64,000 nucleotides of DNA, taken from positions 62,001 to 126,000 of the forward strand of contig JALLLT010000024.1 in the NCBI GenBank assembly GCA_025266875.1. The letters run 5' to 3'. Both the position numbers and the translations under genes were made by a program. Source of the stretch: Fennellomyces sp. T-0311. Its lineage: Eukaryota; Mucoromycota; Mucoromycetes; Mucorales; Lichtheimiaceae. Position 1 is the stretch's first letter; every line of letters starts with the position of its first letter. The notes under the pieces were generated by a model. It saw only the letters and a list, made by a program, of their open reading frames with translations, ran no database searches and had not been told where the DNA came from. Of the stretch, positions 10,057-20,399 are shown in pieces.

Positions 10057-11242
10057 TACATCGTTTAAAAAAGACAGTGCTTATCCTTGTTACAATGACA
10101 CACATAGAGCGCCATATGGTTAATAAATTTGGATGCGATACGATTGTAATTTCGGCTGTCGGAAAAGCCAACCCACGGACAGAAGTGTCATGCTCAGCGG
10201 GAGCGCCAGATTGTACCACTTTTTTAATTTTAGACTGTACGGTAGCACGAAACACGTCACTTTACACTCATCCAACTCAATGTATTGCAGATCAAAGCTA
10301 ATATAAACTTATATATTGTTTCCCGCCATTTTTATCAATGAAGAAGCATTCAAAAGAGCTGCCACTTATTTTCCATTAAAATACATATTTAATCATATGG
10401 AGCTTTTGCAATAATAGCTCTTTCAATGCTAATAAAATGCTGAGCAACATTTATTTGACGTTTAACTTACCAACATCCCGCGGATGAGAGCGTTATGAAA
10501 TCGGGACATGAATCTAAATGCTGTCAGTCCGATCATGGAATAATGGATAGGTATCTTTAACGCCAAGTGATGTGCCGTGCTGCGTAACAATAATCATGTA
10601 CTACTATGTCACGGGCTGGGATAGGCCAAGCCGGCATATTATGGACCTGTGCATAGAATGGCTTTTTGCGGCGTCTCCAATTACATCATTTCTTCTGTAA
10701 ATAGTAAATATAGTCGGCGTTAATATGGATATGGACGTCAGTGTCTTGATACTATGTTGGCCATGTAGAACGGAGAGTACTACTACTTAATAAATAATGT
10801 TTAACACCGGGATGTATCCGGGCGTGGCCATCTTTTTTTCCCGCCTTTCTGGAAGAATTCCAATCTTGAGCCTTTTTAATACGTACGTATAAGCTAGCTA
10901 TTAGATGTCCCAGATTATTATGTAGCTATGCTATATTTATATTATGTAGCCTCTAATTTATTTTTGTTTGAAAAGAAAGTAGGCATAGAGAGTAATGTAC
11001 ATCAATTACCAGAGCATAGTAGCATGGGAACATCTAGATGTAGAAAGAATTGAGGGGTAGGACATGTAAGTAGCTGTAGTTTAAATGAATGAGAGGGTGT
11101 AGTAAAGGACAGGATGAACTATGTACATATGTAATCGAACATATTATGGTAGGGGGTAGTATGTTACAGATGACAGGTATATCTGGATCCAGCAAAAGCG
11201 TGCGCTCAGAGTCGCAAACAAAGATGTTGCCAGGTGCGATAT
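10057..11242. other. Intergenic spacer, WWE array
   Basis: About 1.2 kb with no supported gene. The part just upstream of paralogue C resembles the equivalent part upstream of B (shared GAGCGCCAT at about 10110 and 7482, and a CCCGCC plus T-run). A second CCCGCC motif at about 10840 may mark the edge of a decayed extra unit. Confidence 0.4.
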
Positions 11243-11482
11243 TCATTGAAAGCCTCGAAAAATGTACAGCTCCATACTATTAAGCCACATTAAAGTGCTT
11301 CCAGGGTCGACATGAGCGGGAAATTTCCCGTCGACAAATATATTCCCAGATCTGCCGAGTACCCACAACCTCTCCACCTCCAAGTTCGAATGAAAATCAA
11401 AGGGACGCCACGACGTTCCAGATTGATAGTACCATTGTGGCAGTAGAAGTCCAGGTCGAGGCCGTGCGTACATACGTCCCAT
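11243..11482 (-). CDS. Small WWE-like domain protein, paralogue D (79 aa, most divergent)
   Basis: Starts at ATG 11482 (or in-frame ATG 11473). After a 15-residue N-terminal extension rich in Arg and Pro, the domain begins WYYQSGTSWRPFDFHSN, then LEVE and a VDGKF/HVDPG segment. The first part aligns well with the other four copies. The C-terminal strand is changed: the N-G-V-T-A and A-R-T-G signature is replaced by a LNSMELYIF sequence, removing most of the basic residues that would contact a phosphate-rich ligand. It could be a neofunctionalised copy, or a copy with an unrecognised 3' intron or frameshift near 11270-11300. A TATA box lies 58 bp upstream; the GC box is not clear. Confidence 0.5.
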   Translation of the reverse strand: MGRMYARPRPGLLLPQWYYQSGTSWRPFDFHSNLEVERLWVLGRSGNIFVDGKFPAHVDPGSTLMWLNSMELYIFRGFQ

Positions 11483-11539
11483 GATAGAGTATAGAAATGT
11501 TGATTATGAGAAGACACTGGATTTGATTCTAATGGGCTG

Positions 11540-11547
11540 TATTTATA
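11540..11547 (-). promoter_or_regulatory. TATA box of WWE paralogue D
   Basis: TATAAATA on the minus strand, about 58 bp upstream of ATG 11482. Unlike the other copies, no clear GCGGYGC box follows upstream. Confidence 0.4.
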
Positions 11548-13398
11548 CTGGACTTTTCATATGACGTTACAAAACCTACGTATAATCCAACTTCTATCGA
11601 TTACTTGTAATCGGATGACTTTACTTCGCTCGTGCGCCACCGGCTCTGGCTAAGTATGATTTTGGATTGTGTTAATGGAACATATATGGATTTACATTGG
11701 GATCTACGAAGTATAAGTTCATAGCACGTAGATCAGTATCTGCACTGACCCTTGCGTAAGCATTTAGACCTTATCTATTAAAGTAATCAGCCTAGGTGAA
11801 TGGTAATAACGGTAGGTTTTTTGCCTATCGTCTAAAGTAAATATTTTCAGTGCGCCAACATTTTTCTACGCGAATGACTTCGGATATCGATCATTGGTGG
11901 ACCGATAGTGGCGTCAATAAGAGCAAAAAGTAGAAACTACATTAAAAGCGAGACGACTAAAAAAGGTTAGAACCGATCTGCTTTTGAAATCATAGCCTTC
12001 ATTTTGAGTTTCGTCTATGGCTCCCCTCGCTGTTCGCGTGGTGATGCGAAATGATCTTAGTCGTCACGGGATTTTTAAAAAGGGACGCCCCCACTTTTTT
12101 AGGAGATTCTCCTCGTATCATTCTGACGACGACTTTGCTAAAATTTAATCCATACTTCAAAGCTAACAACGGAATGCGTTACTTTGGAGACGTCTCTCTC
12201 CATTCAATTACTTTTTACCCATAGCCATTGATTCCTCCCGCTCATGACCTGACGTCAAAATAGAATAGTGGCGCACTCTCCCAAGAAGCTTGAATACGGT
12301 AGCATTTCTCTTTTTTTTTGGCAAACCTTATCGCCACGAGATCCGGGCAGAATCTGAAAGGTTATTCGATCAGATAATTCTGTTGATTTCCCGCGGCCGA
12401 TTACCGTTGACAAAACGCACAAAGCTACATATGGCATATTAACTGATAATTGATGCGGCTGGAACCGGTTTGAAATCATAATTGTAGTAACAAGAAGCCT
12501 TTAACGTTTTGATCGCCCTGCCACACAAGCTAGCGTTCTTAAACGTCATATATCCCAGATAAAGACAGATGTACGAGCTACTGCGGATTGCGTAGAAAGC
12601 GTGAAATATTTTAATGACAGATAAATTGTGTGCTAAGGCGGGCAGTGTTCAGTAGACCGAATGTTTACATCGCGCCGCACTATGGGTCACGCGTACATTC
12701 GCCATTTATTGGTGGTAAAAAGAAAATTCCCGTGCTTAGGCGATGCTTACATTAGGTCCCTGCTTCTATCATGAACATGAGCCAAAATTAGGACTTTACT
12801 TTGTCAATAAAAGGATTTGCTTGCGCCATGGAAACAAGCGAATAAGAAATCGTAGTCGTACTATTGCTTCCGGAATAGATCAGGCGCCACAGCTGATAGT
12901 GGGGCTTTGCTCTTCTGGATCCTAAAATAGTGCCATTGTTTCATTGCAACGGGAGAAGGCGATTGCCGTCATGATGTGCATGCTATCTTGCTGAAACATG
13001 CTGAGCCAGAAATTCAAAAATTTCGCTAAATAGAAAGCAGTTTTCATTTACAATTATACCTTATCCATTAGCTATGCCGTCGTTTTCTAGCTAGTGTTCC
13101 ATATCCCAATGACGGTAATCAAGCCACGTTAAAAAGACTTGCTTAACAGCTATTTGTATGTATGTGCGTATTGAACGTATCCTTGGAATATATTACATTG
13201 AAATGATGGAATTTGATGTACATAAAAATGAAGATCTAAGCATGAAGGCGAAAAAATAAACGTGCATAAAGTATAAAAACAAGAGCGAAGAAAAGAGAGT
13301 AACTACTGCAATTCAAATAATATCGGTGCCGCATATGTACGTAGATTGTTCGTTTGTGTATATTGAAAAGTGATGCAATGAGGGATCATCAAATTTCG
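11548..13398. other. Intergenic spacer, WWE array
   Basis: About 1.85 kb without a supported gene. An ATCGCGCCGCAC motif near 12670 resembles the GC box of the WWE promoters, but no WWE ORF follows it, so it may be the remains of a lost copy. Confidence 0.35.
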
Positions 13399-13605
13399 TC
13401 AGGAGCCTGTTCGCGCGATTTTGACCCAGATGCGATTCTTGTAGCAAAGACTGAGATCGTATGTATCGATATAGACTTGGTATCGCCGATGGAGAAAGAC
13501 GTGACCGCATCGACGACGATAGTAAAGACCTTCGACCAAATCATTACTGACAGGGTCAAAGGGCATCCATACGTTTCCTGCTTGATAAACCCAGAGGTAC
13601 GCCAT
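13399..13605 (-). CDS. Small WWE-like domain protein, paralogue E (68 aa)
   Basis: The ATG at 13605 gives a protein opening MAYLWVYQAGNVWMPFDPVSN, followed by LVE, a YIDTYD segment and a C-terminal VKIARTG. The N-terminal half is very close to paralogues A and B. The C-terminal half has lost the N-G motif but keeps the final A-R-T-G. Size (68 residues) equals that of C. A strong TATA box (13679-13686) and GC box lie upstream. It closes the array; the next gene (GET4) is on the other strand 1.4 kb away. A 189-codon plus-strand ORF covers this gene in antisense and is taken as a shadow. Confidence 0.67.
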   Translation of the reverse strand: MAYLWVYQAGNVWMPFDPVSNDLVEGLYYRRRCGHVFLHRRYQVYIDTYDLSLCYKNRIWVKIARTGS

Positions 13606-13678
13606 AGTCTCAATTATGTAGTAGTTACTGTAGCTATAAGGCCACTGATAATCATCAACAGCTCTTTTACCAGAACTA

Positions 13679-13706
13679 CTTATATACTGAATCGCGCCGC
13701 GCCAAG
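13679..13706 (-). promoter_or_regulatory. TATA plus GC-box promoter of WWE paralogue E
   Basis: The minus strand reads CTTGGCGCGGCGCGATTC (13689-13706), then TATATAAG (13679-13686). The first ten bases are identical to the box of paralogue B. Confidence 0.55.
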
Positions 13707-14970
13707 AGGTACGGGGCCCAAGGCAGACAGAAATCCAGGGTTAAGATTACTTGATAGCCCAAGAGTCATGTTGTTTGGGTATCCACTGCGGTTGATATCG
13801 AAAGAGGCTTCTACGTGTCATTTTCTGGAATTGCGGGAGAGAGCCGATAATAATGGTAAAAGCCCCCTATCAGATTCATGTACCACAAAGTCAAGGTTAC
13901 CCAAACACATCATTTCAGAGTAAGTTATGCCTGACTCCGGAGGACAAAGCCCAAATTTGTAAACTGCAATGGTGTCAACCATGTTGATAGACGGTTAGTT
14001 ATGCCCCTTTCACTTTGACGCTGTAGTAAAAAGATACCTTGTAAGGCAGGTAACTGTTGATAGATTTTATTTTCCACGGAAGCCTAGTTGTTGCTCAATG
14101 TGAGTGGGATAATTTTAACAGTCGGTCTTCTGTCCATTTTTGAAAGTTAAGCCAAGGAGATCCAGATAGAGTCACTTACACTTAACTGAAACATAATAAG
14201 ATAAAATATGGACCTTTATACGCCAGTTTAATATATTTTATTAAAGAAGATATTAAATAGTATCTGCTACTACCCCGCGATCGGCTGTGTATACATCAAA
14301 GTAAGAGGAATAGACTTGAATCGCCAAACGATTCTGTTGAAAGATTGCGAAAAAGTGTAACAGGCTGGTCAATATGGCGCGGTGGCGCGATAGACACGCA
14401 GTACATCAAAGATGAGTAGCACTTTTCCCAAGATTTGTGCTCGCGAACATGGTAAGTATTACTTCAGAAGGCAGTGTTCCTAGTTCAGCTGTGAGACTGT
14501 CCGGAAATTCTTGAGCACTGGCTGCAGCTCTGCCCTGGTGGCAAAATGCTATATCACAATACGTAGCCAAATGAGCCTTGAACCACAAAACCAATAATCT
14601 GAAGCTGTTATTGTTACAAGTCAACGAAACAAAGTACATCGCATTTCCCTTCCCCTTGGCGGACAAAAAACCATATATGTGACAAGAAGCCAAGTTCGAA
14701 TTCCCCTGCACACCCGGGTTGCCAGCTGGAGAAAGCAATAATTCATCCGATGAAAGCGACGATGAAGGTTCCGCGAGATACATAAGCATGGAATTGAAAG
14801 ATTATCACGCACGCAGTCAATTATATAGAAACCATCAATAGGGTGCAGTATCCATGAAATCATAGAAATTCTATGCAAAAGCTCGGATCACACAAGAGCC
14901 TGCTCGTCGTGACTGGAAATAGATGCACGTGCGAAAGTTGCGACTTTCAGTTCTTTCGTAAAACTTCATC
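13707..14970. other. Spacer between the WWE array and GET4
   Basis: No convincing gene. A plus-strand GGCGCGGTGGCGCGATAGAC sequence near 14378 resembles the WWE GC box in inverted orientation. The last about 80 bp (from about 14890) are shared with 20400-20460 and form the upstream part of the GET4/INO1 segmental duplication. Confidence 0.4.
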
Positions 14971-16306
14971 ATGGCGCATAAAGGCACTGAAAAAACTTTA
15001 CAAAAGCTCAAAGATTCCGTCAGCAATGGCAACTACTATGAGGCACATCAAATGTACCGAACAGTAGCTCGCAGGTACTGCAGGTTTATTTATACCAGCA
15101 ACTGAAACGCGTAACTAAACTCTTTGTTTCCTTTGAATGTGAAAAAGGTACAACAAGCAACAAAAGTATGCCAAAGCTATACAATTATTACACGATGGCG
15201 CTGTATCATTGATGGAACATAAGCAATATGCCTCGGGATCTGACCTTGCCAACTACATGCTGGACACTTATAACATGGGCTCCGTCACTGTCGATGAGAA
15301 ATCGCTTGGTAACAGTGTACTACTTTTGGATAAATACAGTCTGCTGATACGTATCGGTCATAGACCGTGTGGTTGAACTGCTCAGTCTGTATCCAGCCGA
15401 CGAGCCTGGCCGCAAGACGTTTATTCACAATGCTTTTAGGTAATATATGACTAACGAAAATGCGTACCGGACATCAACTAACGCCACTATCCAGTTGGAC
15501 ACAAAAGCATGGCGAGTATAGAGAAGGTGATCCAGAACTGCACGACTACGTTGGAACGATGTTTTATCATGGTACACGGCTGCTGGTGGATATGGATAGA
15601 AAGAGAATCTCACAAAAGTGGCGTGTTAGAGGAGCGCTATGCACCAGCAGAAGAACATTTGCTCGTTGGTACGGATCATAGTGCTGAGCTGTTGGGTCAA
15701 GTGGCAACTAGCTGGGCCAAAGCAGACGGAAACTCACCAGCTGGTCTTTTCATTGCTCGCGTCGTCTTCCAGTTAAGTTTGCGTCCATAAGAAATAGCAG
15801 AAGCTGACTGGATGGTTACAGATTGTTGGCGATGAAGAACGTTCATCACGCTTCTTTGGCATACACAAAGTTTATCGAGGATGCCAGTCCGGAAGGCACA
15901 GGTGCTGAAGCGAAGATCCGTCGTGCTCCTGCGGATGAGCCCATCTCTGAACCCGTGTACGCAGACAGCTGGCTTAATTTCGCGCGTCTTGTCCTGCTGA
16001 CGGTGCAGCGCGATGCAGCTGATCTATTCCGACAGCTGAGAGAATCGTACAAGCCGATGACTCAGGAACAAAAGGGCTTCGATGAGGTAAAGGTTGATAA
16101 ACAATAAGGGTTCGTATACTCAACTGCTTGAAAAGCTTTTGGATGACATTGGCGAAGTATTCTTCAACATACCGCGTCCACGAAAGCAAGGCAACATGCT
16201 CCAAGATCTGATGAGTAGTCTCTTTGCTGGAGGACCACCGCAACCACAACGTCAGCAAGTCACCGGCGGATCAAGGCCAGGAGGATCAGCGATGGAATTA
16301 GATTAA
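14971..16306 (+). CDS. GET4: GET4/TRC35 family protein, tail-anchored protein insertion
   Basis: Get4 bridges Get3 and Get5 in the cytosolic GET pathway that delivers tail-anchored proteins to the ER. Seven exons restore one frame of 331 residues: 14971-15074, 15148-15308, 15364-15439, 15495-15571, 15630-15771, 15822-16086 and 16136-16306. Family landmarks are YYEAHQMYRTVARRY in the first helices, IQLLHDGA, SGSDLANYMLD, GDPELHDYVGTMFYH, EEHLLVGT, the LLLTVQRD helix and the C-terminal IGEVFFNIP. Length agrees with yeast and human Get4 (about 310-330). Introns are 48-73 nt with GT-AG ends. It is convergent with an INO1 3' fragment 61 bp downstream, and a broken second copy lies at 20.4-21.0 kb. 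Identification is by family motifs; exon edges were fitted by hand and all phases agree. Confidence 0.88.
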
Positions 16307-16367
16307 GTTTGGTTTGCAACAAACAACAATTGTGTTTCATTTTCTGCATATAAAAAATCGGTATCTT

Positions 16368-16548
16368 TTACTGCTTCCAGATCTTGTACTCGAGACCTAT
16401 GTCGTTTTTGGGAGCCAAGCCGGTGCAAACTCTCAAGATGTTCTTAATAGCAGTGGGCTGTCTGCCGAGGGCGTTAACGGTGGGAACGCCGGGTGAGCCC
16501 ATGGGGACTTTGAGCATGTAGCTCAGAATCGGCGTGACGCTGTGGAAC
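16368..16548 (-). pseudogene. INO1 3'-end fragment (duplicate)
   Basis: The minus strand encodes the last about 60 residues of myo-inositol-1-phosphate synthase, including SYMLK, VNALGRQ and YKIWKQ followed by a TAA, aligning with the end of the complete gene at 21115 with many substitutions. Similarity stops abruptly at about 16548, within a codon run corresponding to about residue 465 of the intact protein. There is no start codon and no promoter. It is the truncated half of a segmental duplication whose other copy keeps INO1 whole and GET4 broken. Confidence 0.85.
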
Positions 16549-17281
16549 TTATTAATGGTCTGTTAATCCCTTTCATTCAGCCGCTCGTATTTGGGTGATT
16601 AAAGGGAATATATTGCGCGAATGCGGAATTCCTATATAGTGACATATTTCACTAGTATCATAATGGATGACAGTCATGATCACGTTGTCGTCAGATCAAA
16701 GGACAGCCTTGCGGTTTCAAAATTCATAACGGCTTTTTCTAGTAAATTTGCAACAAGATAGATATAAAACACTGTTTCTAAAGCATTGGGGTGGTCCATG
16801 TGGGAGAGCGAACAGCTAAAAGGATTTGCCAGTGCATGTATGACAGAATGCTGAGAAACATATGCTGAAGACAGTATTGCTCACTCTTGAAACGCTTTTA
16901 ATGATATCGATATGCACGCTTTTAAGCATCAATATTGATGAATACACTGTGTAATTCACTGCTACAATATACCGGAGATTTATCTACGATAAAATGGGAC
17001 GACAGAACTCTATGTGTACACTTTTTATGCTAACCAATACGAAAGTAACGGCACAATAGCTTCTGGTATATGTGCAACGATAGCTTTATACCAGTAAAGT
17101 ATTATAAATTACGCTCATTCGCACATAGTTACATGGACAACTTTGTTCTTCGGTTGTTTTTCCATGGTAATGGTAAGAGCATAGTATGCCATCCTTTTAA
17201 TGTAAAAGTTACATACATATACTTTGACGTATATATTCTGTATAAAGAAAAGATTTCGAGACTGTTTTTGGACATCATAGT
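16549..17281. other. Intergenic, no gene seen
   Basis: About 730 bp of AT-rich DNA between the INO1 fragment and a LINE insertion. Short ORFs only, with no domain, RNA gene or repeat recognised. Confidence 0.4.
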
Positions 17282-17296
17282 ACACCATGGTAGTAG

Positions 17297-18231
17297 TTGA
17301 AAATGTATATTTATTTATTTGTTGGAAAATGATTGACCTGCTTCTATAGGCATAAGGTCACTTCCTTGCGGTACGAAGAATAGTACAACCATGTCTGAAA
17401 AAAACCCTTTAGGAAGAAAAAGGACAGGTCGGATTTGAAAAAAATAATGGCCAGGTGCTTGGGATTTTAGTGGGAGATAATGCTATGATAGATACCATCA
17501 CACATATCATGTGCGTTGGGTTATGGTGTGGTCAGTAGGGGCTTGCAAGGCGATCTCCAGGGCTGGTTCTTCTTCCCCTATCTCAGCATTTGGGTGGCTC
17601 AGATAGTCGATCTTGCGTAACGTATGAATCAGGGCGGGCCATGCCCTCTTCCCTTTGCCTCGTAGCAGTCCAGCATTTGAACGCGGCAGGCAGTTCATTA
17701 TGTGGTCCAGCGGTTGCATCTCGTCAGTTAGCTCGGGGATAGTGCCGAATGCATCTAGTAACTCCTCCATCGAAGTACCTATTTGGGGGCAAGTAGTGTA
17801 GTGCTCTCGTGTCGCGGCAACAGTACCACATCGACAGTTCTTTAACGGGTATGAAGGGAGCCAGTGCATGTGCCACCGGACTAGCCGATGTCTATCCTTA
17901 GGGAAGGCGCTTAAATATCGTATTGGGTCAACTATTCTCTGTTGGCGGAGGCAGCGGATTGTCTTGTACTTGTTGGCTCGTGATTTGAATTCGTCGTCCC
18001 GTTTGTTTGCAATTGCAGCTTCAGTTGGGTCCTTCGGTGCATCTGGATGGCCGTGAAGTTTGGCGTACTCCTTATAAAGTGGTTTTGCTATTGTCAACTT
18101 TTTCCACTGGTCGTCGTTAGGCTTCTTCTTGGCGTCCCAGAGGATTGACAGCTCTACTGATCGTGCCATGCTCGACATCGGTAGTGTGCGTAATCGAGTG
18201 GCAAATTTGAGTTGTAGAGCTCGTGCCCGGA
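17297..18231 (-). mobile_element. 5'-truncated LINE (non-LTR retrotransposon) copy 1
   Basis: A minus-strand LINE tail of 935 bp flanked by a perfect 15-bp target-site duplication ACACCATGGTAGTAG (17282-17296 and 18232-18246). The body holds the post-RT C-terminal part of ORF2 and a 3' UTR with a block (17345-17430) shared with the copy at 45.1 kb, ending in an A/T-rich tail (ATAAATAAATATACATTTTC) rather than pure poly(A). Truncation at the 5' end and a long TSD are typical of target-primed reverse transcription. Confidence 0.87.
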
Positions 18232-18238
18232 ACACCAT
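17507..18238 (-). pseudogene. LINE ORF2 C-terminal fragment with zinc-knuckle-like motif (243 codons)
   Basis: The ORF is uninterrupted but corresponds only to the region downstream of the reverse transcriptase. It includes a RHRLVRWHMHWLPSYP block and a CxC...REHY..C motif (about residues 134-150), the Cys/His knuckle often found at the C-terminus of LINE ORF2 proteins. Its ATG and first two codons lie in the duplicated target sequence, not in the LINE, so the start is accidental. Homologous segments occur at 18.4-19.8 kb (plus strand) and 45.1-45.76 kb (minus strand). No activity is expected because RT and endonuclease are absent. Confidence 0.8.
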
Positions 18239-18391
18239 GGTAGTAGCTATGTATAATTCCGGTGTATGAATAGACAGAAGTCACTCTGCGAAGATTATAG
18301 AAGACCTACTGTGCTAATATACAATCGTACAACAGCCTTGACTTTCATCTATTCAAGCAACACATATTGATCGATGTATATGTTAATAAGT

Positions 18392-19815
18392 AAAAAGTGT
18401 GCCATTAATGAACCTGCAGCAAAGTCTCCGGCCGAAGCACCCAATCTCCAGGAACTGATACTATGAGAGTACCAGATATATAACACAGCAACCCCCATGT
18501 TCAATAGTTTCCAATACCTTATAATTCCGTTTACCTATCAGCGTATCGTCTTTATATGCTCATCAACCAGCGTATTACCAAGGCAATTGGAAGCATGGTA
18601 CTACTACGTGAAATTGAAATACACTAGTATGGTATTAATCTTCGGTCAGCTTTACGTCCGTACCGATCTTTTGTCAGACCGATCCTCCAGTACTGGCTCG
18701 CCGCTACAGCTCTCTTAGCCGCATAGTTATGACAAGTTACAGCAAACACAAGTAGGATACATCAAAATGGCGTTCAACCGTAATAAATCCACCATGTTTC
18801 CTACCATTATATCAATGGTATTGGCCAATCTTCCTTCCATGAAGCTGCACACACGTACTCTTCAACTCAAATTCGTAACCAGGCTTCAATCGCTTCCGGT
18901 TTCCACAATGGCTCGTGCGGTTGAGCTTTCAATTTTATGGAACAGTTGGACACCAGGTGATATACACTGAAGGAGGTTATATAACATCAACCAGTCCCCT
19001 CCATCAGCAGTATCACAAGTTACAAAAGGAACTGAATCCTCCCAAGAACCCGGTTACAGTGGCGGTCGACAAGAAACGTAACAAAGAGTTTATATATCGG
19101 TGTTCCCAATACAAGTTAATGCGGTGTCTCCGGCTATACCGACTTGTGGACTCCATATTGTATCCTACAGCCTCCTCCAAAGATAGATATCGCCTGGTCA
19201 AATGGTGTATGCGTTGGTTCCTTTCATATCCACTGAAGGGTTGCAAATGACGTGCTGTTAAAGCCTCTAGAGAGCACTACGCCACCTGGCCATTACTGCG
19301 AATAATATACCAAGAGCTCCTCGAAGCATTTGGAGCAGTATCGGAACAACGAAACGAGCCGTAGATCCTTGACCACATCTTTAGTAGCCTACAGGGTTCA
19401 AGTAATGGGCCGACCCGGGGCAAATATAAGTAAATGTAGTCAACACTTTTGCACGCCCTTCGAAAGATCGATAAGCTAAACCATAGAGATTAACCGTTCG
19501 ACAATGACGAACCGGCGCCAGAAGAAGGCCTACAAGTCCGGGCAGCCGCGTTCACAGGTAACCACATTTAGTGTGGTGCCTTAATACTCAAGTATCTTTT
19601 TCATTTTCCGTTTTATGCCTTCACAGCTTCTTTTCCTTCCTTTATCTTTTTCAACCTTTTGTTCATACAGGCCTATCTTTTTTCCGGTAGATTTTTTCAG
19701 ACACGGTATCAGCTCTCTTCACTATATATCTATACATTTGTACTGCAAGGAAGCGACCACATACCTGTGAAGCAGATTAATTAGCCTTCCAAATAAAGTT
19801 CATACTTTTCAACTC
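18392..19815 (+). mobile_element. 5'-truncated LINE copy 2, decayed
   Basis: A plus-strand copy of the same family, about 1.42 kb, flanked by a 13-bp repeat TATGTTAATAAGT (18379-18391 and 19816-19828). It extends further 5' than copy 1 and includes the end of the RT region (a RPILQYW-type segment near 18685) followed by the homologous blocks LQLKFVTRLQSLPVS (about 18868) and SSKDRYRLVKWCMRW (about 19174). Several frameshifts and stops show it is dead. The 3' UTR matches the 45 kb copy (TATCTATACATTTGTAC and the CTTCCAAATAAA tail). Confidence 0.82.
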
Positions 19816-19828
19816 TATGTTAATAAGT

Positions 19829-20399
19829 GATCAGAATTGTCAATAATAGCGATGCTTTGGTGTTGCGTACTTCGAGAAATCGTAGGGATATGACAGTGTT
19901 ATTTTTCTACAATGTGAGTTTCTATTCTGTCAAGCAAATATTGATAATATCGAAATCTACTGCTGTGTATTGGTCAGGGGCGATACCCTGTCAGTTGCGT
20001 GTAAAGCGTTAAGCCTGTCCTCCCGACTTGATGTTGAAGGAGCAACAGCAGAATACTCCAGTGCCACCAACACAGGTGATGTAAAGGTCTATTACCCATA
20101 CCTTTCGAAGTCTGTCCTGGCAACAAGATACCATCCCAACACTGTCTTCCGGAATATTAAGTATAACTCTGACCAACAAGCTAACAAAGCCTGTTAGTCG
20201 ATCTTCCGAGACGCAAACATGGCAGAAAATCTGATACTGAAGTATGGACAATGCTAGTTTAATTGCACTTGAAGAAGAAATATATATCAAGTTTTTGGCG
20301 AAGACAAAGAGGGTGAAGAGGATGATCAACTGTATCTAAAATGACATACAGCTGTGTATAAAGTCAAAGGATGGTACACTGGAGAAACAAAGAGCCTTG
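19829..20399. other. Intergenic between LINE copy 2 and the GET4 duplicate
   Basis: About 570 bp with short ORFs only; nothing recognised. Confidence 0.35.

Noticed and set aside
13354..13923. 189-codon plus-strand ORF
   Set aside because: Antisense to WWE paralogue E and its promoter; no recognisable domain, while the minus-strand frame carries the conserved family motif.
14702..14725. GTTCGAATTCCCC as a possible tRNA T-loop
   Set aside because: No matching acceptor stem, D-loop or anticodon stem around it; no tRNA was supported anywhere in the window.
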